The position numbers and the translations under genes are program-made. This document shows positions 1 to 8,653 of a stretch of 64,000 nt of DNA, in pieces; within the stretch, counting starts at the first letter, position 1, and each line of letters begins with the position of its first letter. This DNA is from Bordetella genomosp. 5 (GTDB taxonomy: Bacteria; Pseudomonadota; Gammaproteobacteria; Burkholderiales; Burkholderiaceae_B): positions 372,001 through 436,000 of the forward strand of contig NZ_NEVN01000009.1 in NCBI RefSeq assembly GCF_002261475.1, written 5' to 3'. The notes below the pieces were generated by a model that searched no databases, was not told the DNA's origin, and worked only from the letters and a program-made list of their open reading frames with translations.

Positions 1-373
1 GGGCCTGCGCCACGGGATGCGAAGGGCAACGCAGCCCGATGCTGTCCTGGCCGCCGGTGACGGCGTCGCCGATGTGCGGCGCACGCTTGAGGATCAGCGT
101 GAGCGGGCCCGGCCAGAAGGCCTGCATCAGCGCCCGTGCTTCGGGCGGAACGTCGACGGCCCAGTAGCCCACGTCGCCCTCGGGCGCGATGTGGACGATG
201 ACGGGATGATTGGACGGCCGGCCCTTGGCGGCATAGATGCGCGCCACCGCCTCGGGATTCTCGGCGTCGGCGCCCAGCCCATAGACGGTCTCGGTGGGAA
301 ACGCCACCAGCTCGCCCGCCATCAGCCGCTGCGCGGCCAGGGCGATCTCGTGCGGATCCGCGGCCGCGCTCAT
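1..373 (-). CDS. tsaC: L-threonylcarbamoyladenylate synthase (Sua5/YrdC family), 3' end cut by the window edge
   Basis: The reading frame from the ATG at 373 gives about 124 residues of a Sua5/YciO/YrdC domain. Visible motifs are PTETVYGLGADA near residue 28, AAKGRP near 49, FWPGPLTLILKRAP near 88 and GLRCPSHP near 115. The family makes threonylcarbamoyl-AMP from Thr, bicarbonate and ATP, the first step of tRNA t6A37 modification in the cytoplasm. The start overlaps the purK stop in an ATGA arrangement, so the two are co-transcribed. The C-terminal part lies beyond base 1, so a short TsaC cannot be told from a long Sua5 form. Confidence 0.9.
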   Translation of the reverse strand, partial: MSAAADPHEIALAAQRLMAGELVAFPTETVYGLGADAENPEAVARIYAAKGRPSNHPVIVHIAPEGDVGYWAVDVPPEARALMQAFWPGPLTLILKRAPHIGDAVTGGQDSIGLRCPSHPVAQA

Positions 374-1557
374 GCGTGCGATTCCGCGGGCGCGATGCCC
401 AGCACCCGCGCCACGCGCGCGGCGGCGGCCTGGGTGTCGGCCAGCGTGACGCCGGTGATGTTGACGTGGCCCATCTTGCGGGCGCGGCGCGCCTCGGCCT
501 TGCCGTACAGATGCAGCTTGGCGCCCTCGACCGCCAGCACGCCGGCCCAGTCGGGTTCGCGCGGGGTGTCGCTGCCCGGCTCGAACCAGACGTCGCCCAG
601 GATGTTGAGCATGACGGCCGGCGCGAACAGACGCGTGGTACCCAGCGGCAGCCCGGCCATCACGCGGGCCTGTTGTTCGAACTGGCTCGTGACGCAGGCA
701 TCCATGCTGTAGTGGCCGCTGTTGTGCGGACGCGGCGCGATCTCGTTGACGATCAGGCTGCCATCGGTGAGCACGAAGAACTCGACGCACAACACGCCGT
801 GGTAGCCGAGGCCGGCCGCGATCTTTTGCGCGGCCAGGGTGGCCTGGGCCTGCGGCGACGCGTCGGCGCCGCCGCCGGACACCGTCGACACGGCCAGGAT
901 GCCGTCGCGGTGTTCGTTGCGGGCGATCGGAAACACCACATCGGCGCCGTCGAAGCCCCGCGCGATCACCACCGAGATCTCGTGGTCGAGCGGCATCAGT
1001 GCCTCGAGGACACAGGCGACGCCACCGAACTCGCGGAACGCCTCGATGGCCTGCTCGCGCGACGCGATGCGGGCCTGCCCCTTGCCGTCGTAGCCGAGGC
1101 GCGCGGCCTTGAGAATGCCGGGAAACAGGTCGTCTGGCGCGGCCGCGAGGTCGGCCTCGCTCAGCACCGGGACGTTGGGCGCGACGGCAATGCCCTGGCT
1201 CGCGATGAACGCCTTTTCGGCGTTGCGATCCTGGACGATGGCGACGGCGTCGGCGGACGGGCTCACCCGGCAGCGCGCCTGCAGGAAGCGCAGGCTGTCG
1301 GCCGGGACGTTTTCGAATTCGGTGGTGACCACACTGCAACGCTCGGCCAGGCGCGTGAGGCCCGCGGTGTCGTCATAGGCCGCCTGGATATGAAGATCGG
1401 CAACCATGCCGGCCGGGCACTCGTCGGCGGGGTCGAGCACGGCGACCTTGTAGCCGAGGCTTTGCGCGGCGTGGCAGAACATGCGGCCGAGCTGGCCGCC
1501 GCCCAGAAGGCCGAGCCAGTCGCCCGGAGCGACGATTGCGGTGGAGTGTTGCGACAT
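370..1557 (-). CDS. purK: 5-(carboxyamino)imidazole ribonucleotide synthase
   Basis: This is a 395-residue ATP-grasp enzyme that carboxylates AIR to N5-CAIR with ATP and bicarbonate in de novo purine synthesis. The N-terminal LGLLGGGQLGRM motif (from about residue 16) is the PurK signature. The mid-region has the ATP-grasp lysine and nucleotide-loop segment KAARLGYDGKGQ (about 150-161), and VNEIAPRPHNSGHYSMDAC (about 270-288) supplies the metal and substrate residues. Length is normal for the family. It lies about 100 bp after purE, the next pathway enzyme, and overlaps the TsaC/Sua5 start by four bases. Confidence 0.97.
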   Translation of the reverse strand: MSQHSTAIVAPGDWLGLLGGGQLGRMFCHAAQSLGYKVAVLDPADECPAGMVADLHIQAAYDDTAGLTRLAERCSVVTTEFENVPADSLRFLQARCRVSPSADAVAIVQDRNAEKAFIASQGIAVAPNVPVLSEADLAAAPDDLFPGILKAARLGYDGKGQARIASREQAIEAFREFGGVACVLEALMPLDHEISVVIARGFDGADVVFPIARNEHRDGILAVSTVSGGGADASPQAQATLAAQKIAAGLGYHGVLCVEFFVLTDGSLIVNEIAPRPHNSGHYSMDACVTSQFEQQARVMAGLPLGTTRLFAPAVMLNILGDVWFEPGSDTPREPDWAGVLAVEGAKLHLYGKAEARRARKMGHVNITGVTLADTQAAAARVARVLGIAPAESHA

Positions 1558-1655
1558 GGATCACAGCCCCTCGATGGGGGTTCGCAGGTCGACCCGATGA
1601 GGGGTCGCGAATGACAAAAAGCCGGGCCGGCGCATCACGATGGCCGGCCCACGAA

Positions 1656-2171
1656 TCAGGCCTCGGGCGGCACCTTCATGTTGCGCGCCGTCTCGGTCTG
1701 CGCGGCGCGGAACGCCACCAGCTTGGCATGCAGATCATCGTCGGTGCAAGCGAGGGTCGCGATGGCGTGCAGCGCGGCATTGGCCGCACCGGCTTCACCG
1801 ATCGCGAAGGTGGCCACCGGCACGCCCTTGGGCATCTGCACGATGGACAGCAGCGAATCTTCGCCACGCAGGTATTTGGACGGCACCGGCACGCCGAACA
1901 CGGGCACTTCGGTCAGGGCGGCCATCATGCCGGGCAGGTGCGCGGCGCCGCCGGCGCCCGCGATGATGGCGCGCAGGCCACGCGAGCGAGCCGCGGCGCC
2001 GTAATCGGCCATGTCCTGCGGCATGCGATGCGCCGAAATCACGCGCGCCTCGTAGGGCACGCCGAACGACTCGAGCATCGAGACGGCATTTTTCATGACC
2101 TCCCAGTCGCTGGAAGAGCCCATGATGACGCCGACGACCGGAGCGCCGGTAGCAGTTACCTTAGTGTTCAT
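1656..2171 (-). CDS. purE: N5-carboxyaminoimidazole ribonucleotide mutase
   Basis: This 171-residue class I PurE converts N5-CAIR to CAIR. The motifs [14 protein letters not shown] near the N-terminus and [11 protein letters not shown] near residue 45 form the substrate pocket, with the catalytic His in [26 protein letters not shown] is the usual family C-terminal signature. An upstream in-frame TTG at 2198 would add nine residues unlike PurE. The ATG at 2171 gives the standard length and is preferred, although no strong ribosome site is visible. purK follows on the same strand. Confidence 0.96.
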   Translation of the reverse strand: MNTKVTATGAPVVGVIMGSSSDWEVMKNAVSMLESFGVPYEARVISAHRMPQDMADYGAAARSRGLRAIIAGAGGAAHLPGMMAALTEVPVFGVPVPSKYLRGEDSLLSIVQMPKGVPVATFAIGEAGAANAALHAIATLACTDDDLHAKLVAFRAAQTETARNMKVPPEA

Positions 2172-2249
2172 GACCGTTGCGGGTAGGCACGCGGACAAGG
2201 GCTGTGCGCGTGCGGGGATTGGCGGCTCGACGCCGCGAAACCCGGTATT

Positions 2250-2927
2250 TTACCCGCCTCGGGCAGACTCCGGCGCCTCGGCGCCCTGCAGGGCGGCGCC
2301 CGCGTCGGCGGCGGGCTGCGGCGCGGCCGTGGAAGCCGTGGGGGCGGTGAACGTCGCGGGCGTCGTGGAGGCTGCGGGGCCCGTGGAGGTCGTGGAGCCT
2401 GTGGAAGCCGTGGCCGCGCATTCCGCCACGCCGCAGGCATAGCCGGTATGGCCCAGCTGTGCCAGCACCGCCAGCGCGAAGAACCCCATCACCACGCCCA
2501 TCGGCACGGAGACGGGCTTCTTGATGGCGTTGTCGCCCCACTTGCGATCCTTGGCCTGCATCAGCACGGCGAAGCCGACCAGGCTGGCGCACACCAGGAA
2601 ATGCCAGGTATCGGCGCGCAGCCCGCCCCACGGCGCGGCGAGCCCGGCCGTTGTTTGCAGCAGCACCCAGGCGCTCGCGGCCATGCCGCCCAGCGCCGAT
2701 GCCGTGACCATGGCGTAGTGCAGAGGCGACGGGCCCAGGCGCATATTGAGCAGCAGGCCGATGCCCGCCATCACGTAGGCGGCCTGCTGCAACAGCGCGA
2801 GCGGCGGCACGCCACGTCCGGCGCGCCAATGCAGCGCCAGGCTGCCCAGCAGCATCAGGCTCACGATGATCAGAAACAGGCTGTTGAGCCAACGCGATCC
2901 GCGCGCCGGGTTGTGCAGAAAGATCAT
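2250..2927 (-). CDS. DsbB-like integral membrane protein without the N-terminal CxxC
   Basis: This 225-residue protein has about five hydrophobic segments (near residues 14-32, 46-62, 72-91, 108-124 and 142-160). The segment around 40-90 can be laid onto DsbB, with GVPPLALLQQAAYVMAGIG where DsbB has a Pro-Cys-x-x-Cys-containing helix start, and a VLLQ end like the DsbB VWLQ. The redox CxxC is absent. The only close cysteine pair is ACGVAEC after the last membrane segment. The tail from about 172 is low-complexity Thr/Ser/Ala/Pro. The upstream neighbour resembles DUF5993, which I recall as a frequent partner of DsbB-like genes. Assignment rests on fold-level resemblance, so function is open. 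Confidence 0.5.
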   Translation of the reverse strand: MIFLHNPARGSRWLNSLFLIIVSLMLLGSLALHWRAGRGVPPLALLQQAAYVMAGIGLLLNMRLGPSPLHYAMVTASALGGMAASAWVLLQTTAGLAAPWGGLRADTWHFLVCASLVGFAVLMQAKDRKWGDNAIKKPVSVPMGVVMGFFALAVLAQLGHTGYACGVAECAATASTGSTTSTGPAASTTPATFTAPTASTAAPQPAADAGAALQGAEAPESARGG

Positions 2928-2943
2928 GACGGAACCCGGGGCG

Positions 2944-3096
2944 TCAGAGCGTGAACGGCAGCGGGCCGCTCATATGAGTGCCGACGCCGGCGATGAACAG
3001 GCCCAGCGTCAGCAACCAGAATGTGAAGCAGGGCTGGCGTCGGCCCAGAATGGCGAACCAGACGGCCAGGCCGCCCGTCAGGAAGGGCAAAATCAT
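2944..3096 (-). CDS. Small DUF5993-like membrane protein
   Basis: This is a peptide of about 50 residues with two hydrophobic helices, PFLTGGLAVWFAILGRR and CFTFWLLTLGLFIAGVG, ending THMSGPLPFTL. The layout (helix, basic turn, helix, His, short hydrophobic end) matches my memory of DUF5993. A strong GAGGAGG ribosome site lies at 3115-3109. It is 12 bases from the ATG at 3096 and 6 or 9 from in-frame TTG codons at 3102 or 3099, so the true start may be two codons earlier. It lies 16 bp before the DsbB-like gene, probably as a two-gene transcript. Confidence 0.55.
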   Translation of the reverse strand: MILPFLTGGLAVWFAILGRRQPCFTFWLLTLGLFIAGVGTHMSGPLPFTL

Positions 3097-3212
3097 CAAC
3101 AAAATCGGCCTCCTCGTCGCAGGGCTGCGCCGGAGTATAACGTAACAAACAGCAATATATGTGACTGCCAGCAAACTTTCCAATTTTGTCGATTGTGCGT
3201 AACGCAGGCAAG

Positions 3213-3248
3213 AAAAAACCCGCCGGCGCAGGCGCGCGGGCGGGTTTT
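3213..3248 (-). terminator. Intrinsic terminator after purC
   Basis: A perfect 10-bp inverted repeat, AAAACCCGCC at 3215-3224 and GGCGGGTTTT at 3239-3248, surrounds a 14-base GC-rich loop. A run of six A on the plus strand (3213-3218) becomes the U tract for minus-strand transcription leaving purC, whose stop is 16 bp away. Confidence 0.85.
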
Positions 3249-3264
3249 GTGGCGCTAATGGCGC

Positions 3265-4146
3265 TCAGGCCATCAGGCGATCCAGCGCTTCGCGATATTT
3301 GGCGGCGGTCTTTTCGAGGACCTCCTGCGGCAGGCGCGGCGCGGGCGGGGTCTTGTCCCAGGGCTGGGTTTCGAGCCAGTCGCGCACGAACTGCTTGTCG
3401 AAGGACGGCGGGCTGATGCCGACGCGGTAGCCGTCCGCGGGCCAGAAGCGCGAGGAATCGGGGGTCAGCACTTCGTCCATCAGGTGCAGGGTGCCGTTGT
3501 CGTCGAGACCGAACTCGAACTTGGTGTCGGCGATGATGATGCCCTTGGTGGCGGCGAAGGCGGCGGCCTCGCTGTAGAGGCGCAGCGTGACGTCGCGGAT
3601 GCGCTCGGCCATTTCCTGGCCGACTTCGTTGACCACGTGGGCGAAGTCGACGTTTTCGTCGTGCAGACCGAACTCGGCCTTGGCCGCCGGCGTGAAGATG
3701 GGCTCGGGCAGCTTGCCGGCCTGCTGCAGACCGGCCGGCAGCGAGATGCCGCACACCGAACGGGTCGTCTGGTAGTCCTTCCAGCCCGATCCGATCAGAT
3801 AGCCACGCGCGACCGCCTCGACCAGGATGGGCTTGAGGCGCTTGACCACCACGGCGCGACCGCGCACCTGATCGACTTCGTCGGGGGCGACCACGTCTTC
3901 GGGACGCACGCCGGTGGAGTGGTTCGGCAGGATGTGAGCGAGCTTCTGCAGCCAGAACTCGGTCAGCTCGGTGAGCACCTGGCCCTTGCCCGGAATGGGA
4001 TCATCAAGAATGACGTCGAACGCGGAAATGCGGTCGGACGCGACGATCAGCAGCTTGTCGTCGCCGACGGCGTACATGTCACGCACCTTGCCGCGACCCA
4101 GGAGCGGCAGGGACTTGATGCTGGATTCGTGCAAAGCGGAAGTCAC
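3265..4146 (-). CDS. purC: Phosphoribosylaminoimidazole-succinocarboxamide synthase (SAICAR synthase)
   Basis: This 293-residue enzyme ligates aspartate to CAIR with ATP in purine synthesis. The family signatures are [20 protein letters not shown] near residue 18, followed by [11 protein letters not shown] (about 38-48) and [13 protein letters not shown] (about 113-125). Length is that of the longer SAICAR synthase type found in many betaproteobacteria. It is on the same strand as purE and purK but separated by the DUF5993/DsbB-like pair and a terminator, so it is probably its own transcript. Confidence 0.97.
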   Translation of the reverse strand: MTSALHESSIKSLPLLGRGKVRDMYAVGDDKLLIVASDRISAFDVILDDPIPGKGQVLTELTEFWLQKLAHILPNHSTGVRPEDVVAPDEVDQVRGRAVVVKRLKPILVEAVARGYLIGSGWKDYQTTRSVCGISLPAGLQQAGKLPEPIFTPAAKAEFGLHDENVDFAHVVNEVGQEMAERIRDVTLRLYSEAAAFAATKGIIIADTKFEFGLDDNGTLHLMDEVLTPDSSRFWPADGYRVGISPPSFDKQFVRDWLETQPWDKTPPAPRLPQEVLEKTAAKYREALDRLMA

Positions 4147-4463
4147 GGAGATGGCCTATGGCAAAAAATAAGCGTCCCGCCGGTGCGCGCCGCTGCGCGC
4201 AGGCCTGACGGAAAGAGAAAGAAAAGGGGGCTGCCGCGGCTGCCCGGTGTTACGGCCGCATGCGAACACCAGGGGACGCGCGGCGGGGGCAGGAGGCGCG
4301 GTTCGCGCAGGCGATAGGTTACTGCAAATACCCTAGTCCTGTCCGCCGATGGACGCGCCGCCGCCCCGCCGTTAGCCTCGGGTTCACCGGTGCGCGGCCA
4401 TGCCGCAGGCGCCGCTGTTGGCCCGATCCTGCCCTCTCCCTGCTCTCTTTCACCGAGACCCGC
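4147..4463. other. Intergenic region between divergent purC and a GFA-fold gene
   Basis: These 317 bases must hold promoters in both directions. The purC-proximal part is GC-rich with short CGCGC palindromes. I see no convincing sigma-70 boxes, PurR-like palindrome, repeat or small gene. Confidence 0.4.
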
Positions 4464-4892
4464 ATGAGCACAGATACCGCATTCAAGCCTCACACCGGCG
4501 GCTGCCATTGCCAGGCGGTGCGCTTTCGCACGACCGGCCCCGCCCTGACCGCCGCGACCTGCCACTGCCGCGACTGCCAGTTTCTGAGCGGTGGCGCGCC
4601 GGCCCATGCGCTGTTGCTGGCCGCGGCCAGCCTGAAGATCGAACGCGGCGCCCCGCAAGAGTATGTGTATCGCAGCGACTCGGGCCGCCAGGTCATGCGC
4701 AGCTTCTGCCCCGCCTGCGGCACGCCGCTGTTCGGCCAGGCCGAAGGCGCCGACTACGTGATCGTGCGGGCGGGCGCGCTGGACGAGCCGGCCCGCTTCG
4801 CCAACCAGCTCACCCTCTGGACCGCGTCGGCGCCGCCCTGGCACACCATCGACACCGCGCACCCGCACTTTCCGCACAACGCGCCGGGCTGA
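4464..4892 (+). CDS. GFA/CENP-V-fold zinc protein
   Basis: This 142-residue protein has the Mis4/GFA zinc-binding pattern: GGCHCQAVRF near residue 9, CHCRDCQFLSGG near 33 and FCPACGTPLFG near 77. Together these supply the Cys residues of two zinc sites seen in glutathione-dependent formaldehyde-activating-like proteins. Most members of this fold have no proven reaction, and the Gfa name should not be read as formaldehyde detoxification. The ATG at 4464 starts the conserved domain 12 residues before its first Cys. It converges on the amidase, with 18 bp between their stop codons. A second, different family member lies at 31778. Confidence 0.85.
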   Translation: MSTDTAFKPHTGGCHCQAVRFRTTGPALTAATCHCRDCQFLSGGAPAHALLLAAASLKIERGAPQEYVYRSDSGRQVMRSFCPACGTPLFGQAEGADYVIVRAGALDEPARFANQLTLWTASAPPWHTIDTAHPHFPHNAPG

Positions 4893-4910
4893 CGCTGGCC
4901 GCCCTGCCCT

Positions 4911-6245
4911 TCAGTCGTCGTGGGCCCGCGAGCCGAGCACCGCCTCCACCCGTCGTGCCCAGGCGAGCAGGGCCGGATCCTCGTGACGGAAGCCGACCAG
5001 CTGGATCGCGATGGGCAGCCCCAGGTCGCCACGCGCCACCGGCAGCGAGATCGACGGGTTGTGCAGAAGCGACCACGCACGAATGAACACCGAGCTTCCG
5101 GTGCTGTCCGCCGTGGGGGCCTCACCCAGCGTCGCCGGCATGACGATGGCGTCGATGTCGCGCGCGATGTCGTGAAACTGGCGCCGGCAGGCATCAGCCG
5201 CGTCCAGCGCACGCGCGTAATCGGCATCGCTGTACGTGCGGCCCAGATCCAGATAGGCGAGCAGCTCGGGGTCGCAGTGCTCGGCATGATCGCGGCGGAT
5301 GGCGTCGTATTCGCGGGCGAGATCGTAGGCCATGATGACATCCTGCAGATCGCCGATCTGTTCGTACGACGCCGGCATGGACAGCTCGGTGAGCACCGCG
5401 CCCGCGTCCGCGAGCGTGCGCAGGTTCTCCTCGAAGATGCGCTGCGCCACGGCGTCGGCCTGCGGCCAGTCGCGCGGCCGCCACACGCCCAGACGCGGCA
5501 TGCCGCCCGGCACCGGAGAGGCGTAACGCGGGTCGCCGACAAAACCGCGCATGAAATACTGCACGTCCTCGACCGACCGGCACAGCGGGCCGACCACATC
5601 GAGCGGCCGCGAATAGGTGCGGATGCCCACATAGGGGATGAGATCCAGCGTGGGCTTGAAGCCCACGGCGCCGCAGAACGAGGCGGGACGCAGGATCGAG
5701 CCGGCGGTCTGGGTGCCGATCGACAGCGGCACCATGAAGTCGGCCGCCGCCGCGCCCGAGCCGGCCGAGGAAGCGGCCGGCGTGCGGCTCACGTCGTGCG
5801 GGTTGCGGCACGGGCCCGGCAGCATGATGGCGTGGCGCGACACGGTGTTCTTGCCGAGCAGATTGAATCCGAGCGCGCGTGCGCGCGCCACCACGGGCGC
5901 GTCGACGGTGGGTTGCCGGCCCGGAAAGATGGCCGGGTCGCCCAGTTCGGTCGGCATGTCCGCCGTGTCGATCGTGTCCTTGATGCCCAGCGGCACGCCG
6001 TCGAACGGCCGCGTGCGGCCCAGCCGGTCGACGGTACGGGCGCGCTCGATCGCGGCCGCCTGCGCCACATGCACCCACGCATGGACCTCGGCGTCCCGCA
6101 GGGCGATGCGCTCGAGGCAGGCCCTTGCCCAGGCCTCGCAGGTCAGCGTTCCCGCATCCAGTGCGCGCAACCCCTGCGCCATGGTGAGACGGGCGATATC
6201 GGAGGGCGCGGGGCGACGCGGTCCCTGTCTAGCTTCGGTGTTCAT
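4911..6245 (-). CDS. Amidase-signature hydrolase
   Basis: This 444-residue amidase-signature enzyme hydrolyses an amide to acid and ammonia. The Ser-cisSer-Lys triad can be placed: Lys in VPLGIKDTIDTADMP (near residue 85), cis-Ser in ASSAGSGAAAADF (near 160) and nucleophile Ser in IGTQTAGSILRPASF (near 178). There is no signal peptide, so it is cytoplasmic. Its start overlaps the livF stop by four bases, making it the last gene of the Liv operon, where it could release ammonia from the imported compound or an intermediate. The exact substrate cannot be read from sequence. Confidence 0.88.
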   Translation of the reverse strand: MNTEARQGPRRPAPSDIARLTMAQGLRALDAGTLTCEAWARACLERIALRDAEVHAWVHVAQAAAIERARTVDRLGRTRPFDGVPLGIKDTIDTADMPTELGDPAIFPGRQPTVDAPVVARARALGFNLLGKNTVSRHAIMLPGPCRNPHDVSRTPAASSAGSGAAAADFMVPLSIGTQTAGSILRPASFCGAVGFKPTLDLIPYVGIRTYSRPLDVVGPLCRSVEDVQYFMRGFVGDPRYASPVPGGMPRLGVWRPRDWPQADAVAQRIFEENLRTLADAGAVLTELSMPASYEQIGDLQDVIMAYDLAREYDAIRRDHAEHCDPELLAYLDLGRTYSDADYARALDAADACRRQFHDIARDIDAIVMPATLGEAPTADSTGSSVFIRAWSLLHNPSISLPVARGDLGLPIAIQLVGFRHEDPALLAWARRVEAVLGSRAHDD

Positions 6246-6997
6246 GCGTGAGTTCCTTCTTCGGAGGCGGCATGGCCGCGGCCGATGTACAACTCGGCCA
6301 TGTCTTCATTGGCAAGCAGGTTGGCGCCCGTATCGGTCAGCACGATGCGCCCCGAATCCAGGATGTAGCCGCGATCACTGAACTGCAGCGCCTGGCGCGC
6401 GCGCTGTTCCACCATCAGTACCGCCACGTCGAGGCCGGGCAGCCGGCGCACTTCGTCGAAGACCTGTTCGGTCAGCGCCGGCGACAAGGCGGCCGAGGGT
6501 TCGTCGAGCAGGATGAGCCGCGGCGAGGGCATCAGCGCACGCGCGAAGGCGAGCTGCTGGCGCTCTCCCCCGGAGAGATTGCCGGCGTGCGTGCGGCGCC
6601 GCTGCGCCAGCGCCGGAAACATCTCCAGCATGGCCTCGATGCGTGCGCGCGGCTCGCGTACGTGTTCGACGACCTGGAGGTTCTCGAGCACGGTGAGGTC
6701 GCCGAACACGTTCTGCACCTGCGGCACGTAGGAGATGCCCACGCGCACCCGGTCTTCGACGTCGATGGCCCGCAGGTCATGTCCATCGAATCGCAGGCTT
6801 CCGCTCATGCGCGGCAACAGGCCCATCACCGCCTTGATCAGCGTGGACTTGCCCGCGCCATTGGTGCCCGCGATGGTGACGATCTCGCGCGCCCCCACAT
6901 GCAGGTCGATGCCGCTCACGATGTCGACGTCGCCGTAGCCGGCCGCCATGTCCTGCACCGAGAGCAGGCCCTGCCCGATCGCTGCGTTGCCGCTCAT
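6242..6997 (-). CDS. livF: Branched-chain-type ABC transporter ATPase (LivF family)
   Basis: This 251-residue ATPase has Walker A GTNGAGKST near residue 43, ABC signature LSGGERQQLAFARAL near 141, and Walker B RLILLDEPSAALSP followed by the switch region LMVEQRARQAL. The VEQ in place of the usual switch His motif is typical of LivF. It pairs with LivG on the cytoplasmic face of LivH/LivM. The ATG at 6997 overlaps the livG stop (ATGA); frames reaching further upstream lie inside livG and are shadows. Confidence 0.93.
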   Translation of the reverse strand: MSGNAAIGQGLLSVQDMAAGYGDVDIVSGIDLHVGAREIVTIAGTNGAGKSTLIKAVMGLLPRMSGSLRFDGHDLRAIDVEDRVRVGISYVPQVQNVFGDLTVLENLQVVEHVREPRARIEAMLEMFPALAQRRRTHAGNLSGGERQQLAFARALMPSPRLILLDEPSAALSPALTEQVFDEVRRLPGLDVAVLMVEQRARQALQFSDRGYILDSGRIVLTDTGANLLANEDMAELYIGRGHAASEEGTHA

Positions 6998-7755
6998 ATC
7001 ACGCCTCCCATGTAGGCTTCGCGCACCGCGGGCTGCGCCAGCACCGCGCGGGGGCCGCCCTCGGCGATGACCCGGCCACGATCCATCACATACATGCGGG
7101 GCACGATGCGGGCCAGCTCTTCCAGGTTGTGTTCGATGATCAGCACGGTCATGCCCCGCTGGTTCAGGGCCACGATGCGCTCGGAGAGCTCGCCGATCAG
7201 CACGGGGTTGACGCCCGCGAACGGCTCGTCGAGCATGATGCAGCGGGGCTCCAGCATGAGCAGGCGGCCCAGTTCGAGCAGCTTCTTCTGCCCGCCGGAG
7301 AGTTTTCCGGCCGGCTGATCGATCACCCGCGTCAGGTTGAGAAAATCCAGCCATTCGCGGGCCATCTCGGCCGCGCGGCGCTCTTCGCGCGCGACCTGGC
7401 GGGGCGAGAAAAACAGGCCGAGCAGCTTCTCGCCGTGCATGTCGGGCGCGGCGGCCATCATGTTGTGCAGCACCGACAGCTGCGAGAATTCGCGCGGCAC
7501 CTGAAACGTCCGGGCCAGGCCGCGCCGCACGCGCCGGTGGACCGGCAGGTCGTCGATGTCCTGCCCCTCGAAGCGGATCTGGCCCGACTGCTTCGGCACA
7601 TAGCCGGTGATCACCGAAAACAGCGTGCTCTTGCCCGCGCCGTTGGTGCCGATGAGGCCGAGCAGCTCGCCCCGGTCCAGATGCAGGCTCACGCCGTCGA
7701 GCGCCTTGAAGCCGCCAAAACTTGCGCTCACGTTACTGACTTCGAGCATTTTCAT
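6994..7755 (-). CDS. livG: Branched-chain-type ABC transporter ATPase (LivG family)
   Basis: This 253-residue ATPase has Walker A GTNGAGKSTLFSVITGY, the LivG-typical insert RGLARTFQVPREFSQLSVL, signature LSGGQKKLLELGRLL, Walker B CIMLDEPFAGVNP and switch IIEHNLEEL. The LDEPFAGVNP form and the long helical insert separate it from LivF. ATG codons at 7755 and 7749 are both possible starts; the first overlaps the livM stop by four bases and is chosen. Confidence 0.93.
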   Translation of the reverse strand: MKMLEVSNVSASFGGFKALDGVSLHLDRGELLGLIGTNGAGKSTLFSVITGYVPKQSGQIRFEGQDIDDLPVHRRVRRGLARTFQVPREFSQLSVLHNMMAAAPDMHGEKLLGLFFSPRQVAREERRAAEMAREWLDFLNLTRVIDQPAGKLSGGQKKLLELGRLLMLEPRCIMLDEPFAGVNPVLIGELSERIVALNQRGMTVLIIEHNLEELARIVPRMYVMDRGRVIAEGGPRAVLAQPAVREAYMGGVI

Positions 7756-8648
7756 GACTTCTTCCCTCCCGCCGGCTCGCCCAGCACACCCTGCGGCCGG
7801 TAGAGCACCACGAGAATGAGCGCCATCCCGATCACCCAGATGCGCACGCTCGCCATCTGGACCTCGGAGATCCCTCCCATGAACTCGCGCACGAAGCGCG
7901 ATCCTTCGAGAAAGCCCACCAGGATCACCGTGCCCAGGGCAACGCCGCGCAGCCGGTTGACACCGCCGACAAACACGGCGATCCAGATGTAGAACGTAAT
8001 GAGCGGCACGAACTGGTCGGGGCTGAGGAAGGTCAGGTAGTGCGCCTGGAACGCGCCCGCCAGACCGGCCAGGCCCGCGCCCAGCATGAGGGAGCGCGTC
8101 TTGAACCGCGCCGGATCCTTGCCCAGCGCACGGACGGCTACCTCGTTGTCGCGGATCGCGCCGATCACCCGGCCGAAGGGGCTGCGCACGACCCGCGTCA
8201 CCAGCCAGAACACCACCGCATTGGCGGCAAGCAGGCTCATCAGAATCCAGAAGTCGATCTGCGAGGCCGGCACAAGACCGTCGAACAGGCGCGGGATCCC
8301 GGGCAGGCCATGCATGCCGCGCGTGAGCCACTCTTCCGTCTGCAGCATCATGCGTACGGTTTCCGAGAAACCCAGCGTCACGATGGCGAGATAATCGCTG
8401 CCGAGCCGCAAGGCCACCATGCCGAGCGGCCAGGCCGCCAGCGCGGTGAGCACGGTGGCGCCGGCCATCGCCAGCGGGATCGGCACGCCTTGCATCGACA
8501 GCAAGGCCGACGCATACGAGCCGATGGCGAAAAACCCCACGTGGCCGAAGTTCACCAGGCCCGTGAAGCCATAGTGCAGCGACAGGCCGACGGCCAGGAG
8601 CATGTAGATCAGGATGCCAATGGAAATGGCGATCAGATAGGCTTCCAT
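7752..8648 (-). CDS. livM: Branched-chain-type ABC transporter permease (LivM family)
   Basis: This 298-residue inner-membrane permease has about eight to ten helices. The N-terminal half has YGFTGLVNFGHVGFFAIGSYASALL, the classic LivM segment. The EAA-like coupling region is SPFGRVIGAIRDNEVAVRALGKD near residue 177. It starts at ATG 8648, five bases after livH, and ends overlapping livG. Confidence 0.92.
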   Translation of the reverse strand: MEAYLIAISIGILIYMLLAVGLSLHYGFTGLVNFGHVGFFAIGSYASALLSMQGVPIPLAMAGATVLTALAAWPLGMVALRLGSDYLAIVTLGFSETVRMMLQTEEWLTRGMHGLPGIPRLFDGLVPASQIDFWILMSLLAANAVVFWLVTRVVRSPFGRVIGAIRDNEVAVRALGKDPARFKTRSLMLGAGLAGLAGAFQAHYLTFLSPDQFVPLITFYIWIAVFVGGVNRLRGVALGTVILVGFLEGSRFVREFMGGISEVQMASVRIWVIGMALILVVLYRPQGVLGEPAGGKKS

Positions 8649-8653
8649 GTTGC

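Noticed and set aside
4464-4892. Glutathione-dependent formaldehyde detoxification role for the GFA-fold gene.
   Set aside because: Only the zinc fold is supported; no formaldehyde dehydrogenase gene is nearby and the family is functionally diverse.
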